A stretch of 32,906 nucleotides of DNA. It comes from an uncultured Prevotella sp. (GTDB taxonomy: Bacteria; Bacteroidota; Bacteroidia; Bacteroidales; Bacteroidaceae). The translations under genes were made by a program, and so were the position numbers. Position 1 is the stretch's first letter, and each line of letters starts with the position of its first letter. The notes beneath the pieces are model-generated. The model was not told the DNA's origin. It searched no databases and worked only from the letters and a program-made list of their open reading frames with translations. The stretch is taken from positions 1 to 32,906 of the forward strand of contig USSA01000015.1 of assembly GCA_900557255.1 (NCBI GenBank), given 5' to 3'. Positions 8,910-15,538 of this stretch are shown here, in pieces.

Positions 8910-8962
8910 GCATCCTGAGTCTCTTTCGGTGGGTCAGTTTCCGAAAGAGAGCTGTAGGATGC
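8910..8962 (-). repeat. Inverted repeat in the ugd 5' leader
   Basis: The arms are GCATCCT (8910-8916) plus CTCTTTCGG (8921-8929), and CCGAAAGAG (8941-8949) plus AGGATGC (8956-8962). They form a 16-bp interrupted stem about 25 bases upstream of the ugd ATG. It could be a leader hairpin acting on ugd expression, a terminator-like element, or the stump of an inserted element. No T run follows on the minus strand. Confidence 0.7.
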
Positions 8963-9081
8963 GTTGCGGGTGATTATGTAGCGCCCACACTACTAAGCTA
9001 CTTTTCGTTTTATATATTTTTTAGTTATTTCTAACAATATAATTGTTTCGTATCGGAAATGAAGGACATAGAGTCCCTGCC

Positions 9082-9113
9082 AGATAAGAATTGCTTTTAG
9101 GGGATTCTTATCT
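9082..9113. repeat. Perfect 10-bp inverted repeat
   Basis: AGATAAGAAT (9082-9091) and ATTCTTATCT (9104-9113) pair perfectly around a 12-base loop. It lies between the toxin gene stop and ugd. No T run follows on either strand, so a terminator call is not supported. Confidence 0.6.
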
Positions 9114-9170
9114 AGATATTGATTGAGTAAAATTAGTTTTGAAATTGTTTTTTTCTACCTCACCGTAGAG

Positions 9171-9246
9171 GTCCCACAGATCTCACAGATGAACACAGAT
9201 TTTCCTGCTACAATCATTATCCACAGATGAGACCGTTCGGTCAGAT
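9171..9246. repeat. Bipartite direct repeat, left copy, flanking the toxin-antitoxin pair
   Basis: GTCCCACAGAT at 9171-9181, several further CACAGAT words, then GATGAGACC-GTTCGGTCAGAT at 9226-9246. The same two parts, in the same order and at nearly the same spacing, recur at 9971-10045 on the other side of the toxin-antitoxin genes. Confidence 0.7.
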
Positions 9247-9250
9247 GACA

Positions 9251-9589
9251 TTATTTCGTATGATGCTCTATAAAGCGAGTAATCATTGATGATACCGTTT
9301 GGGGCGATTGCTTCTCATGAGCTACAGCCATTATTGTAATCTGATTTGCAAACTGAATATAATATACAACATTAGGATGAATCGTTAAATGTCGTACGGT
9401 ATAACTGTCTGTCGAGTATTTTTTATCAAAAGAACCACTTTCTGGAAATACATACAGGCTATTAACCTTTTTCACTATTCGCTCTAAAGATTTATTAGCT
9501 GTACGTTCTCCAAAATTATCAGCAACATACTGACCTATATCTTTCAATTGCTGCTTTGCCAATGTTGACCAGGTGATTTTTATTTCCAT
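9251..9589 (-). CDS. RelE/ParE-family toxin of a type II toxin-antitoxin pair
   Basis: This 112-residue protein begins ITWSTLAKQQLKDIGQYVAD, the usual first strand and helix of ParE/RelE toxins. Further on it has the typical core FPESGSF, YTVRHLTIHPNVVYYIQF and ITIMAVAHEKQSP, with the conserved arginine in VRHL and the hydrophobic strand of the fold. ParE members target DNA gyrase and RelE members cleave mRNA at the ribosome; which applies here cannot be read from the sequence. Its ATG lies within the last codons of the antitoxin gene (10-base overlap), the typical coupled arrangement. The pair lies in an accessory part of the capsule locus between direct repeats. Confidence 0.82.
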   Translation of the reverse strand: MEIKITWSTLAKQQLKDIGQYVADNFGERTANKSLERIVKKVNSLYVFPESGSFDKKYSTDSYTVRHLTIHPNVVYYIQFANQITIMAVAHEKQSPQTVSSMITRFIEHHTK

Positions 9590-9864
9590 CCCAATTCCTC
9601 TTTCACGACATTCAAAATTTCTGAATGAGGAATCGTTTTCTGAGACAAAGACTCCTTATAGGCGAAATCGGCAGCGGCTTTCGTTGCTGTTTCGTCTAAG
9701 TTATCGATAAATGATTGCATCTTCTTATCGTCACATTTTTCTTCTTGTAAAGATAACTCTATAAGTTCGGCAAGATTGCTTCTATCTTCCCAACTCAATT
9801 TCTTTATCTCATTCCAAAATGGAACAACTGTATTATTTCTTTCAACAGAATTTGTCATATACAT
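9580..9864 (-). CDS. Antitoxin partner of the ParE/RelE-type toxin
   Basis: This small acidic protein is about 94 residues when started at the ATG at 9864. That start has a strong GGGAGGA ribosome-binding site 7 bases upstream, unusual for this phylum; the longer frame from 9870 would need TTG. The protein has an N-terminal segment (VVPFWNEIKKLSWEDRSNLAELIELSLQ, read in parts) that may form a DNA-binding or dimerisation helix pair, and a C-terminal helix ending VVKEELGWK that probably wraps the toxin. No named antitoxin family is recognised, and the call rests on size, order and overlap with the toxin. The promoter at 9900-9930 is probably autoregulated. Confidence 0.72.
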   Translation of the reverse strand: MYMTNSVERNNTVVPFWNEIKKLSWEDRSNLAELIELSLQEEKCDDKKMQSFIDNLDETATKAAADFAYKESLSQKTIPHSEILNVVKEELGWK

Positions 9865-9899
9865 AATCAAATCCTCCCTATTTTATTGTTTACATGCTG

Positions 9900-9930
9900 C
9901 AAATATAAGGGAAATATCTGAAATAGCCAA
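9900..9930 (-). promoter_or_regulatory. Promoter of the toxin-antitoxin operon
   Basis: On the minus strand TTGG (9927-9930) and TATATTTG (9900-9907) are separated by 19 bases, matching the Bacteroidetes -33/-7 consensus. The start of transcription would be near 9893, about 30 bases before the antitoxin ATG. Confidence 0.7.
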
Positions 9931-9970
9931 GGGATTTCTGGATTTTAACACATCGGGAGGTATCAGCGAT

Positions 9971-10045
9971 GTCCCACAGATTTGGCTTTACTTCCCGCTG
10001 GTCAGTGGGTCCGGAGGACAAAAGATGAGACCTATTCGGTCAGAT
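9971..10045. repeat. Bipartite direct repeat, right copy
   Basis: GTCCCACAGAT at 9971-9981 and GATGAGACC-TATTCGGTCAGAT at 10024-10045. The spacing between the starts of the two parts is 53 bases, against 55 in the left copy, so the two copies are related over more than the matched words. Confidence 0.7.
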
Positions 10046-10093
10046 TTTCACAGACTTTTACGATCACTTCTTCTTGTTTGTATGTTTGGGTGG

Positions 10094-10222
10094 GTGTGAA
10101 GGGGGTGTATAAGAACTTTTGTATATACATCGTGCGCAAAAGATAAAGAGAAAGGGTATCAGATAGTTATGCCTTCTTTTTAACACTCTTTTCACGCTAA
10201 AGTTCATATACCCCCTTCACAC
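10094..10222. repeat. Long inverted repeat left of the VirE cassette
   Basis: The left arm 10094-10119 begins GTGTGAAGGGGGT and ends GAACTTT. The right arm 10199-10222 is its reverse complement apart from a small internal bulge (13 perfect pairs, a few unpaired bases, then 7 pairs). The loop is about 79 bases. It could be a DNA cruciform, the border of the cassette, or an RNA structure read in either direction. Confidence 0.75.
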
Positions 10223-10253
10223 TTCACGCTTCGTTTGCTAATCTAAAAATCGC

Positions 10254-10571
10254 TCATTTCGGCGACAATGGTTCCAGCAACCCGTCAATCAGACGAAGCA
10301 GCTCGTCTCTGTGAGCCTCGCCCACCAACGACTCCATCCAACGTATCGCGCCCCAGTAGTCGTCGATGGAAACATCACGGTCCATCGCCTCCAGACTCTT
10401 GGTGTACGCATCAGACAGCCGGAACTCCTTGCGGATGGCTGCCTTGGTGGAAGCCCAATGCTTCTCCTCCTCAGTAAGACCACCTTCAAAACGGTCTTCC
10501 TTCAGTTCTTCACGCATAGCCCAGAACACGTTGTGGACTAAAAGATTAAAACACTTGTGGACAGAAATCAT
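10254..10571 (-). CDS. Small acidic protein of unknown function, divergent from the VirE gene
   Basis: The frame gives up to 105 residues. An internal ATG at 10517 (MREELKEDRFEGG) would give 87 residues and may be the better start, as the first 18 residues look unlike the rest. The protein is hydrophilic and mostly helical, with EEEKHWASTKAAIRKEF and YWGAIRWMESLVGEAHRDE as its most distinctive stretches. No domain is recognised. It is transcribed away from the VirE cassette, has the same high GC as that cassette, and sits beside the long inverted repeat, so it may belong to the same unit. Open frames overlap it in other phases, so its reality is only moderately supported. Confidence 0.45.
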   Translation of the reverse strand: MISVHKCFNLLVHNVFWAMREELKEDRFEGGLTEEEKHWASTKAAIRKEFRLSDAYTKSLEAMDRDVSIDDYWGAIRWMESLVGEAHRDELLRLIDGLLEPLSPK

Positions 10572-10674
10572 GCCCGTCTGTAGTCGTAGGAATCCTTGAT
10601 TCCCATGACTTCACTTTTGATTTTTTTGAAAAACATTTTAAATAAATTTATGTTATGTTCCAAAATCGGAACTT

Positions 10675-10709
10675 TTTGATTTCAATGCCAAATTTTATGC
10701 TTAGCTTTG
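10675..10709 (+). promoter_or_regulatory. Probable promoter of the VirE cassette
   Basis: TAGCTTTG at 10702-10709 matches the -7 consensus. TTTG at 10675-10678 is 23 bases upstream, slightly longer than ideal. Transcription would start near 10716, supporting the ATG at 10764 over the longer frame that begins with TTG at 10707. Confidence 0.5.
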
Positions 10710-10763
10710 CAGCGGAATCTATATGATTCAATTTTAAAACAACTTATAATCATTTGCTTAAAA

Positions 10764-13070
10764 ATGACAAAAACAGAACAAGAACAAAGACAAGAAATGG
10801 TATTACCATCTTTCTTCTATGCTATCGCCTCCAGCGAAAGCAGACAACTCATCAGTCTTGATGAACTGCAGCGAATCATCACCCTCGACGCCATGACCCA
10901 GGCGCGTACCGAAGACTACCGCAAGAACATGCGCATCAGCAGCGAGCTCGCTCATCAAACCAAGGTGATGATGCCAGGCATCACTACCTCCGTGCTCATG
11001 GACGGACGGGGCAAGGAACTGCGCAACGTGGTGAAGACCACCCAGATGATCGCCGTGGACATCGACAAGATTCCTGCAGAAAAGATGAAGGAGGTCGTAC
11101 AGAAGGCGGACGCCGACCCTCATACCATGATGAGATTCATCACCGTGAGCCAACGGGGGCTGCGCATCATCTCCAGATACCTGCCCATAGATGACGACGA
11201 GGTGACCGCACTGGAACTTTTCGATGTGATCATACGCAAGGCGATGAGCTATTACAGTAAGTTGCTAGGCGTGCCTGCCGACGAGCAATGCGTAGACATC
11301 ACCCGGATGTGCGGACTCGCCCACGACCCTACCGCCTACTTCCATTGGGACGCAGAGCCTTTCGGCCTGGACACCCACGACCTGAAGGCGCTCTACACCA
11401 AGAAGGCCAACGAGGCGAAATATGCCAAACGTGCCAGCAAGCGCAAGCGAAACAGCCAGAAGATGGTGGCACTGGGCAAAGGGGTACCCTCGATGGACGA
11501 GGCAGCGCAGCACATACAGAACCTACTTGACACGTGGGGCTACAAGTTTGAGAGCGGTGCCCACAACGAGTATGTGCTCCACTTCGGCAAGGTGTGCGTG
11601 CGCTATGGCATAGACAAGGAAGAGGCAATAACCTACGCCAAGAGCAACTTCAGCTCCGACTATCCCGATGCTGACAGCGTGATGAAATCATGCTACAAGC
11701 ACACCGAGAAACTAGGCACCTGGCACTTCTACCGCAAAGGCGAGGGCTTCTCGGGTAAGGCGACTGTCAAGGTTATCAAGCAGTGGCTCTCGATGAGATA
11801 CGAGTTTCACCACAATGAGGTGACGGGATTCCACGAGGTGCTGAGTCGCGATATAATCAAAGGCAAATACCATAAGTGGACCCGCATCGACGACAACATA
11901 GAGAACACCATCTGGACCCAGATGGACGAGATGGGACTCGAAGTGACCGCCATCAAGCTGCACGCCATCATCAACAGCGACTTCAGCGAGCCTTGGGATC
12001 CCTTTGACGAATATCTCAGGAGTCTGCCCAAATGGGACGGAAAGACCGACTACATCGACGAGCTTGCCAACCGGGTAACCATCAACTATTGCCCTGGCTA
12101 CCACCACTCGCAGGAAGAGTTCAGATACTTCTTCAAGAAATGGCTCGTATCGATGGTGGTGGCATGGGTATCGCCGAGAGTGGTGAGCCAGACCATCCTG
12201 ATATTCATCGGGAGGGGTGGCATCAACAAAACCACATTCTTCTATTATATCCTGCCACCATGCCTGCGCCAGTACTTCATCAACGAGTCAACCGCCAACT
12301 ATACCGACAAGGACTTCATGGAGGCTTTCTCAAGCAAGGCACTCATATGCCTTGACGAGCTGGAGTCTACCTTCGGCAAGGGGCTGAGCGCCCTCAAGAG
12401 CAACGTCACCAAGCTGGTGTTCTCCATCCGCCGCCCCTACGACAAGTATCGTTCGGAACTGCTGCACCGTGGTGCCCTCTGCGGCACCAGCAACAGCATA
12501 CAGATCATCACCGACGAGGAGAACCGCCGCTACTCACCATGGTTCGTAGACAATATCGAGAGCCCTAGGGAGACACCCATCGACTACCAGCACGTCTATT
12601 CCCAGGCTGTAGCTCTGGGACAAGAGGTAACTAATCGGGTGAAGAACCAGGAAGAGGGATGGGTATACTGGCTCACCACCGTCGACATAGACGTGATGAG
12701 GGAGCACAACGGCATGTTCATGGTTTCCAATTTCATGGAAGACCAGATACTGCGCTTCTACAAGGTGCCGAAATCAGACACCGACCCTCAATATGTAAAG
12801 TTCCGCTATTCATCGGAAATCATGGAGCGCATAGGCGGAAGTCCTGCCCTGAGCCGCAACATGAGTCACCAAAATCTGAGTGCCGTGATGCAGCGACTGG
12901 GCTTCAAGAAGGTACACCGCGCCAAAGGCAACGGATGGCTCGTGATAGAGAAGAATCCGGGAGAAATCAACACCGAGGCGATCTGCAGCCCAAACGAATG
13001 CGCAGAAACGTACTTGAAACCGTACAGAACCATAGCTACGGATAGCCAGAATAGTTCTGACCAACAATAA
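10764..13070 (+). CDS. VirE_N / VirE-family P-loop protein (primase/helicase-like)
   Basis: This protein is 768 residues from the ATG at 10764. The first 200 or so residues match the VirE_N (BT4734-like) domain, including the MIAVDIDKI strand and the CVDITRMCGLAHDPTAYFHW motif also seen in primase-like proteins. A linker region leads into the VirE-family ATPase: WDPFDEYLRSLPKWDG near residue 410, a Walker A-like GRGGINKTTFF near 483, a Walker B ICLDELE near 527, and a sensor CGTSNS near 572. The Walker A has Asn where the last Gly of GxGKT is usual. Such proteins are common next to Bacteroidales capsule loci and resemble replication primase-helicases of plasmids and phages, but no function has been shown to my knowledge. 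It heads a five-gene plus-strand cassette and is much more GC-rich than the capsule genes to its left. Confidence 0.82.
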   Translation: MTKTEQEQRQEMVLPSFFYAIASSESRQLISLDELQRIITLDAMTQARTEDYRKNMRISSELAHQTKVMMPGITTSVLMDGRGKELRNVVKTTQMIAVDIDKIPAEKMKEVVQKADADPHTMMRFITVSQRGLRIISRYLPIDDDEVTALELFDVIIRKAMSYYSKLLGVPADEQCVDITRMCGLAHDPTAYFHWDAEPFGLDTHDLKALYTKKANEAKYAKRASKRKRNSQKMVALGKGVPSMDEAAQHIQNLLDTWGYKFESGAHNEYVLHFGKVCVRYGIDKEEAITYAKSNFSSDYPDADSVMKSCYKHTEKLGTWHFYRKGEGFSGKATVKVIKQWLSMRYEFHHNEVTGFHEVLSRDIIKGKYHKWTRIDDNIENTIWTQMDEMGLEVTAIKLHAIINSDFSEPWDPFDEYLRSLPKWDGKTDYIDELANRVTINYCPGYHHSQEEFRYFFKKWLVSMVVAWVSPRVVSQTILIFIGRGGINKTTFFYYILPPCLRQYFINESTANYTDKDFMEAFSSKALICLDELESTFGKGLSALKSNVTKLVFSIRRPYDKYRSELLHRGALCGTSNSIQIITDEENRRYSPWFVDNIESPRETPIDYQHVYSQAVALGQEVTNRVKNQEEGWVYWLTTVDIDVMREHNGMFMVSNFMEDQILRFYKVPKSDTDPQYVKFRYSSEIMERIGGSPALSRNMSHQNLSAVMQRLGFKKVHRAKGNGWLVIEKNPGEINTEAICSPNECAETYLKPYRTIATDSQNSSDQQ

Positions 13071-13171
13071 GCAGCATTCTGGCAAGTGCTAACCAGCATT
13101 GCCAGCAACGCTAAGTATCATCAAGAGAAACGCTAAGTATTATTACCGCGATTCATAAAAGTCAAATTTAT

Positions 13172-13381
13172 ATGAAAATCAAGATATACAAAAAATTCGA
13201 GCTTGCCAAGCTCTACTTTCCGGAGCAGTCGAAACACGTGGCACTAAACCACCTGATGCGAATGGTAAACCACTGTCCGCCTCTGCTTGAAGCCTTGAGA
13301 AGAGAGGGCTACGAACGGTTGGCGAAGACCTTCACCATGCGCCAGACGCTGCTCATCTATGAGTATCTGGGCGAGCCATAA
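13172..13381 (+). CDS. DUF4248 family small protein
   Basis: This 69-residue protein has the family pattern: IYKKFELAKLYFPEQS near residue 5, then ALNHLMRMVNHCPPLLEALRR, then FTMRQTLLIYEYLGEP at the C-terminus. The fold is predicted mostly helical, and the layout suggests a small DNA-binding or adaptor protein, but no function is known. It starts about 100 bases after the VirE gene. DUF4248 genes regularly lie between VirE-like and HU-like genes in Bacteroidales, so the call is supported by both sequence and context. Confidence 0.85.
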   Translation: MKIKIYKKFELAKLYFPEQSKHVALNHLMRMVNHCPPLLEALRREGYERLAKTFTMRQTLLIYEYLGEP

Positions 13382-13542
13382 TACTGAGTTTTCCTGTTTT
13401 ATGGCCCATCGTATCCCTATCTCACCCCTATCGTACAGAAGCCTCTTATGAAAGTCGTATCTTTGCAACCGTAAACAAGAAACAAGCACTGCGCAGCGCT
13501 TTATTACATGAAACACGAACCATAAAACAATTTATTAGCCTT

Positions 13543-14052
13543 ATGATTGAGTACGATTTAAAGAAGAACAACAACAAGAAGAACGTGAAGGCTTATGGCA
13601 AGTACTACGCCAAGCCCCACATTAGTGAAACTGTAGATCTCGATGAGCTCGCCGACCACATGCATGGTCACAACTCTCCATTCTCAGCCGGGACCATCAA
13701 GGGCATCCTCATCGATGCCGTGACCCACATCAAGGAGCTCCTGCTCATGGGCAAGAATGTAAAGCTCGACAACCTCGCCATCTTCTACATCAGCATCAAG
13801 AACAAGATGGGTGCAGAGAAAGCCGACGACTTCACCGTATCTAAGAACATCGAAGGAGTAAGAATGAAAGCCCGCGCCACGGGCGACTTCCGCTCTGTGA
13901 ATCTCAACCTCGACGCCAACTTGAAGAAGTATGGTGCTAAGAAAAAGAAGTCTTCGACCACCACCGACTCTGGCTCCACCACTGACCCGGGCAGCGATTC
14001 GGGCTCCACCACAGCCCCAGGCAGCGATTCGGGTGACTCAGGACTTGAGTAA
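13543..14052 (+). CDS. HU-like DNA-binding protein with a Ser/Gly/Thr-rich repeat tail
   Basis: This 169-residue protein belongs to the Bacteroidales HU-like (HU-HIG) group. It starts MIEYDLKKNNNKK and reads through YYAKPHISETVDLDELADHM, where the HU dimerisation helices begin. It continues with SAGTIKGILIDAVTHIKELLLMGKNVKLDNLAIFYIS (in parts) and a basic FRSVNLNLDANLKKYG segment. After residue 140 it ends in KKKKSS and a low-complexity tail of Ser, Thr, Gly, Asp and Pro. The tail includes two copies of a ten-residue unit (GSTTDPGSDS / GSTTAPGSDS) encoded by a 30-bp tandem repeat. It probably binds or bends DNA. It is the third gene of the VirE cassette. Confidence 0.85.
   Translation: MIEYDLKKNNNKKNVKAYGKYYAKPHISETVDLDELADHMHGHNSPFSAGTIKGILIDAVTHIKELLLMGKNVKLDNLAIFYISIKNKMGAEKADDFTVSKNIEGVRMKARATGDFRSVNLNLDANLKKYGAKKKKSSTTTDSGSTTDPGSDSGSTTAPGSDSGDSGLE
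13972..14031 (+). repeat. Two 30-bp in-frame tandem repeats in the HU-like gene
   Basis: The units 13972-14001 and 14002-14031 differ at only a few bases and both encode GSTT-x-PGSDS. Because 30 is a multiple of three, changes in copy number would lengthen or shorten the tail without breaking the frame. Confidence 0.85.
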
Positions 14053-14054
14053 CC

Positions 14055-14071
14055 GGGGATTGCGAATCCCC
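14055..14071 (+). other. Hairpin between the HU-like and amidase genes
   Basis: GGGGATT and AATCCCC form a perfect 7-bp stem with a 3-base loop just after the HU-like stop codon. The next bases are TTAAC, with no strong T run. It may be a weak terminator or an mRNA end-protecting structure that lowers amidase expression. Confidence 0.5.
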
Positions 14072-14102
14072 TTAACAAGTTTTTAAAATCAATTGACCGA
14101 AA

Positions 14103-14615
14103 ATGACACAAGATCGATTTCCGATGACGATTGGCAGCGAGGAGGTGCTCAATGAGCATCTCCTGCTCGCCTACACAGAGAACGGCGAGATGATGGACTC
14201 ACCTCTGAGCGTCCGTTTTCTCGTAATTCATTGCTCGGCAACACGTGCCGACCGTAACTACACCGACAAGCAACTGATGCGCGACCACAAGAAGCGTGGA
14301 TTCCGCACCGTGGGCTACCACTTCTATGTCCACAAGGACGGAAGCATCACGCAGTTCAGAAAGCTGCTGGAGGTGGGCTCACATGCCCGCCCATACAACC
14401 GCTGCTCCATCGGCATCTGCTACGAGGGCGGGCTGGATGACGAGGGGCGTCCTGCCGACACCCTTACCCGTGCCCAGTATGACGCAATGTGGAATCTGCT
14501 GCGCAAGCTCAAGATCACGTTCCCACAGGCTAAGATAGTGGGTCATCGTGACTTGCCGGGCACCACCCCGAAGGCATGCCCTTGCTTCGATGCAGCGAAA
14601 AAATTTCCACTTTAA
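14103..14615 (+). CDS. N-acetylmuramoyl-L-alanine amidase (T7 lysozyme-like)
   Basis: This protein is predicted to cleave the bond between N-acetylmuramic acid and L-alanine in peptidoglycan. The zinc ligands and catalytic motifs of the amidase_2/PGRP fold are visible: VIHCSAT (first His) near residue 42, YHFYVHKDG near 78, HARPYNRCSIGICYEGG near 98, and GHRDLPGTTPKACPCFDA at the C-terminus with the last His and Cys ligands. No signal peptide is present, as in phage endolysins, so export would need another route or lysis. The first 37 residues before the amidase fold are longer than usual for this small family, and MMDSPLSVRF (14190) is an alternative start. It is the fourth gene of the VirE cassette. 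Confidence 0.88.
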   Translation: MTQDRFPMTIGSEEVLNEHLLLAYTENGEMMDSPLSVRFLVIHCSATRADRNYTDKQLMRDHKKRGFRTVGYHFYVHKDGSITQFRKLLEVGSHARPYNRCSIGICYEGGLDDEGRPADTLTRAQYDAMWNLLRKLKITFPQAKIVGHRDLPGTTPKACPCFDAAKKFPL

Positions 14616-14622
14616 TGCTTAA

Positions 14623-14650
14623 TGTTGAGTGTTGAATGTTGAGTGTTGAA
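14623..14650. repeat. Heptad repeat between the amidase and smalltalk genes
   Basis: Four units: TGTTGAG, TGTTGAA, TGTTGAG, TGTTGAA. It starts 8 bases after the amidase stop and ends about 20 bases before the next ATG. Confidence 0.9.
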
Positions 14651-14671
14651 TTTTTAATTTTAATTTGAACT

Positions 14672-14764
14672 ATGAAGAAAGAAACCATCAAGAAGGTGAT
14701 CAATTTCATCATCACCGTACTTACCGCCGTAGCTAGCGCATTCTGCGTACAGAGCTGCCAGTAA
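14672..14764 (+). CDS. Smalltalk-type 30-residue membrane or lipoprotein-like peptide
   Basis: This small gene starts MKKETIKKVINFIITVLTA and ends FCVQSCQ, 30 residues in all. It has a charged start, one hydrophobic helix and a C-terminal SC dipeptide, which is the pattern of the small proteins named smalltalk in Bacteroidales annotation. Those follow HU-like/amidase genes, as here. The helix followed by Cys could be a lipobox-like end, but only one residue remains after it, so lipoprotein processing is doubtful. The function is unknown; by position it may work with the amidase like a tiny holin or spanin-like partner, which is speculation. It is the last gene of the cassette and ends 31 bases from the convergent phosphatase gene. 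Confidence 0.75.
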   Translation: MKKETIKKVINFIITVLTAVASAFCVQSCQ

Positions 14765-14795
14765 ATACCCTGTAATCAAACCTTAAGTTCTAATT

Positions 14796-15512
14796 CTACC
14801 AGTATTGCCAGAAGATGCTGAGGCGGTGCATGTCGGAGCCCACCATGTCGTACATATCGTGCTTCATGAGCCACTTGCATCGTTTCTGCACCTTCTTGCC
14901 ATACTGCCCATCTATCGAGAACGCATTTCGCTGGAACTTTATACCCATCAACTTGAGCTTCTCGTAATCGCGCTTCTCCATATAGAGGTAGCGCTCAGGA
15001 TGGGCAAGCACGGGCGTGTAGCCCTTGTTCTTGATGCGCTTCAGGAGGGCATGAAAATTCATCGGGGCAGAGAAGATGCTCGTCTCCACCAACAGGAGCT
15101 TGCCATCCTCGCCCAGCGGCAACAGGTCGTTTGCCTTCAGGCGCTTTTCGAAGAGCGCATCTAGCATATTTTCGGCTGCGAGATGCAGCCGGAGCATTTT
15201 TCTGTCAGCAGGGTTTCGCTCGGCGAAGTCCTGCTGATATTGTTTTTGGAAGTTCGCAAATACTTGGCGCAAATGGGTGGTCTCGTTGGGTACGTCTTCC
15301 ATAATATGAGGCGTAAGCCAGACATCCCTCATGCCTGCGCCTTCGTAAAGGCACAACATTTCCAACGACTTCTTTACCTCTTGAAATCCGTCGTCCACGC
15401 CGGGCAGGATGTGGCAGTGCCAGTCGATGCCGCCGGGGAGTCTCTCTGATGGTGCTTTCTTGCTTGCCGTCGGATTGCAAATCCAACGGAACGCCTCACG
15501 GAATATATTCAT
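14796..15512 (-). CDS. CpsB/CapC-type tyrosine-protein phosphatase (PHP fold), probably C-terminally shortened
   Basis: This 238-residue PHP-family protein is expected to dephosphorylate the Wzc-like autokinase. The metal-binding motifs are visible: IDWHCHILPGVDDG near residue 29, LTPHIMEDVPNE near 66, a conserved Glu in AAENMLD near 112, PVLAHPERYLYMEKR near 166, and VGSDMHR near 223. The protein stops nine residues after the final His, while family members I know continue for roughly 30-45 residues with a helical tail. The stop lies only 31 bases from the end of the VirE cassette, so the cassette may have replaced the original 3' end. All metal ligands are present, so activity may be retained. 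It follows wzc after 26 bases. Confidence 0.85.
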   Translation of the reverse strand: MNIFREAFRWICNPTASKKAPSERLPGGIDWHCHILPGVDDGFQEVKKSLEMLCLYEGAGMRDVWLTPHIMEDVPNETTHLRQVFANFQKQYQQDFAERNPADRKMLRLHLAAENMLDALFEKRLKANDLLPLGEDGKLLLVETSIFSAPMNFHALLKRIKNKGYTPVLAHPERYLYMEKRDYEKLKLMGIKFQRNAFSIDGQYGKKVQKRCKWLMKHDMYDMVGSDMHRLSIFWQYW

Positions 15513-15538
15513 ATTTTTCTATTCTTTTATCCAATTTT

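Larger units (their letters stand above)
8887..9250. other. Gene-free region between ugd and the toxin gene
   Basis: No convincing gene is seen. The region holds a long inverted repeat in the ugd leader (8910-8962), a perfect 10-bp inverted repeat (9082-9113) and one copy of a bipartite direct repeat (9171-9246). A clear TAnnTTTG promoter for ugd was not found. Confidence 0.6.
9865..10253. other. Gene-free region between the antitoxin and the small divergent gene
   Basis: It holds the toxin-antitoxin promoter, the right copy of the direct repeat (9971-10045) and a long inverted repeat (10094-10222). No convincing gene is seen; the plus-strand open frame of about 107 codons here has no family features and runs through the repeats. 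Confidence 0.6.

Noticed and set aside
9776..10099. 107-codon plus-strand frame over the antitoxin start and downstream repeats
   Set aside because: It overlaps the supported antitoxin promoter and start and runs through the direct repeat. Composition is not protein-like.
10268..10599. Several plus-strand open frames opposite the small divergent gene
   Set aside because: Four overlapping frames in a GC-rich stretch. Only the minus-strand frame has an ordinary protein-like composition, and even that is uncertain.
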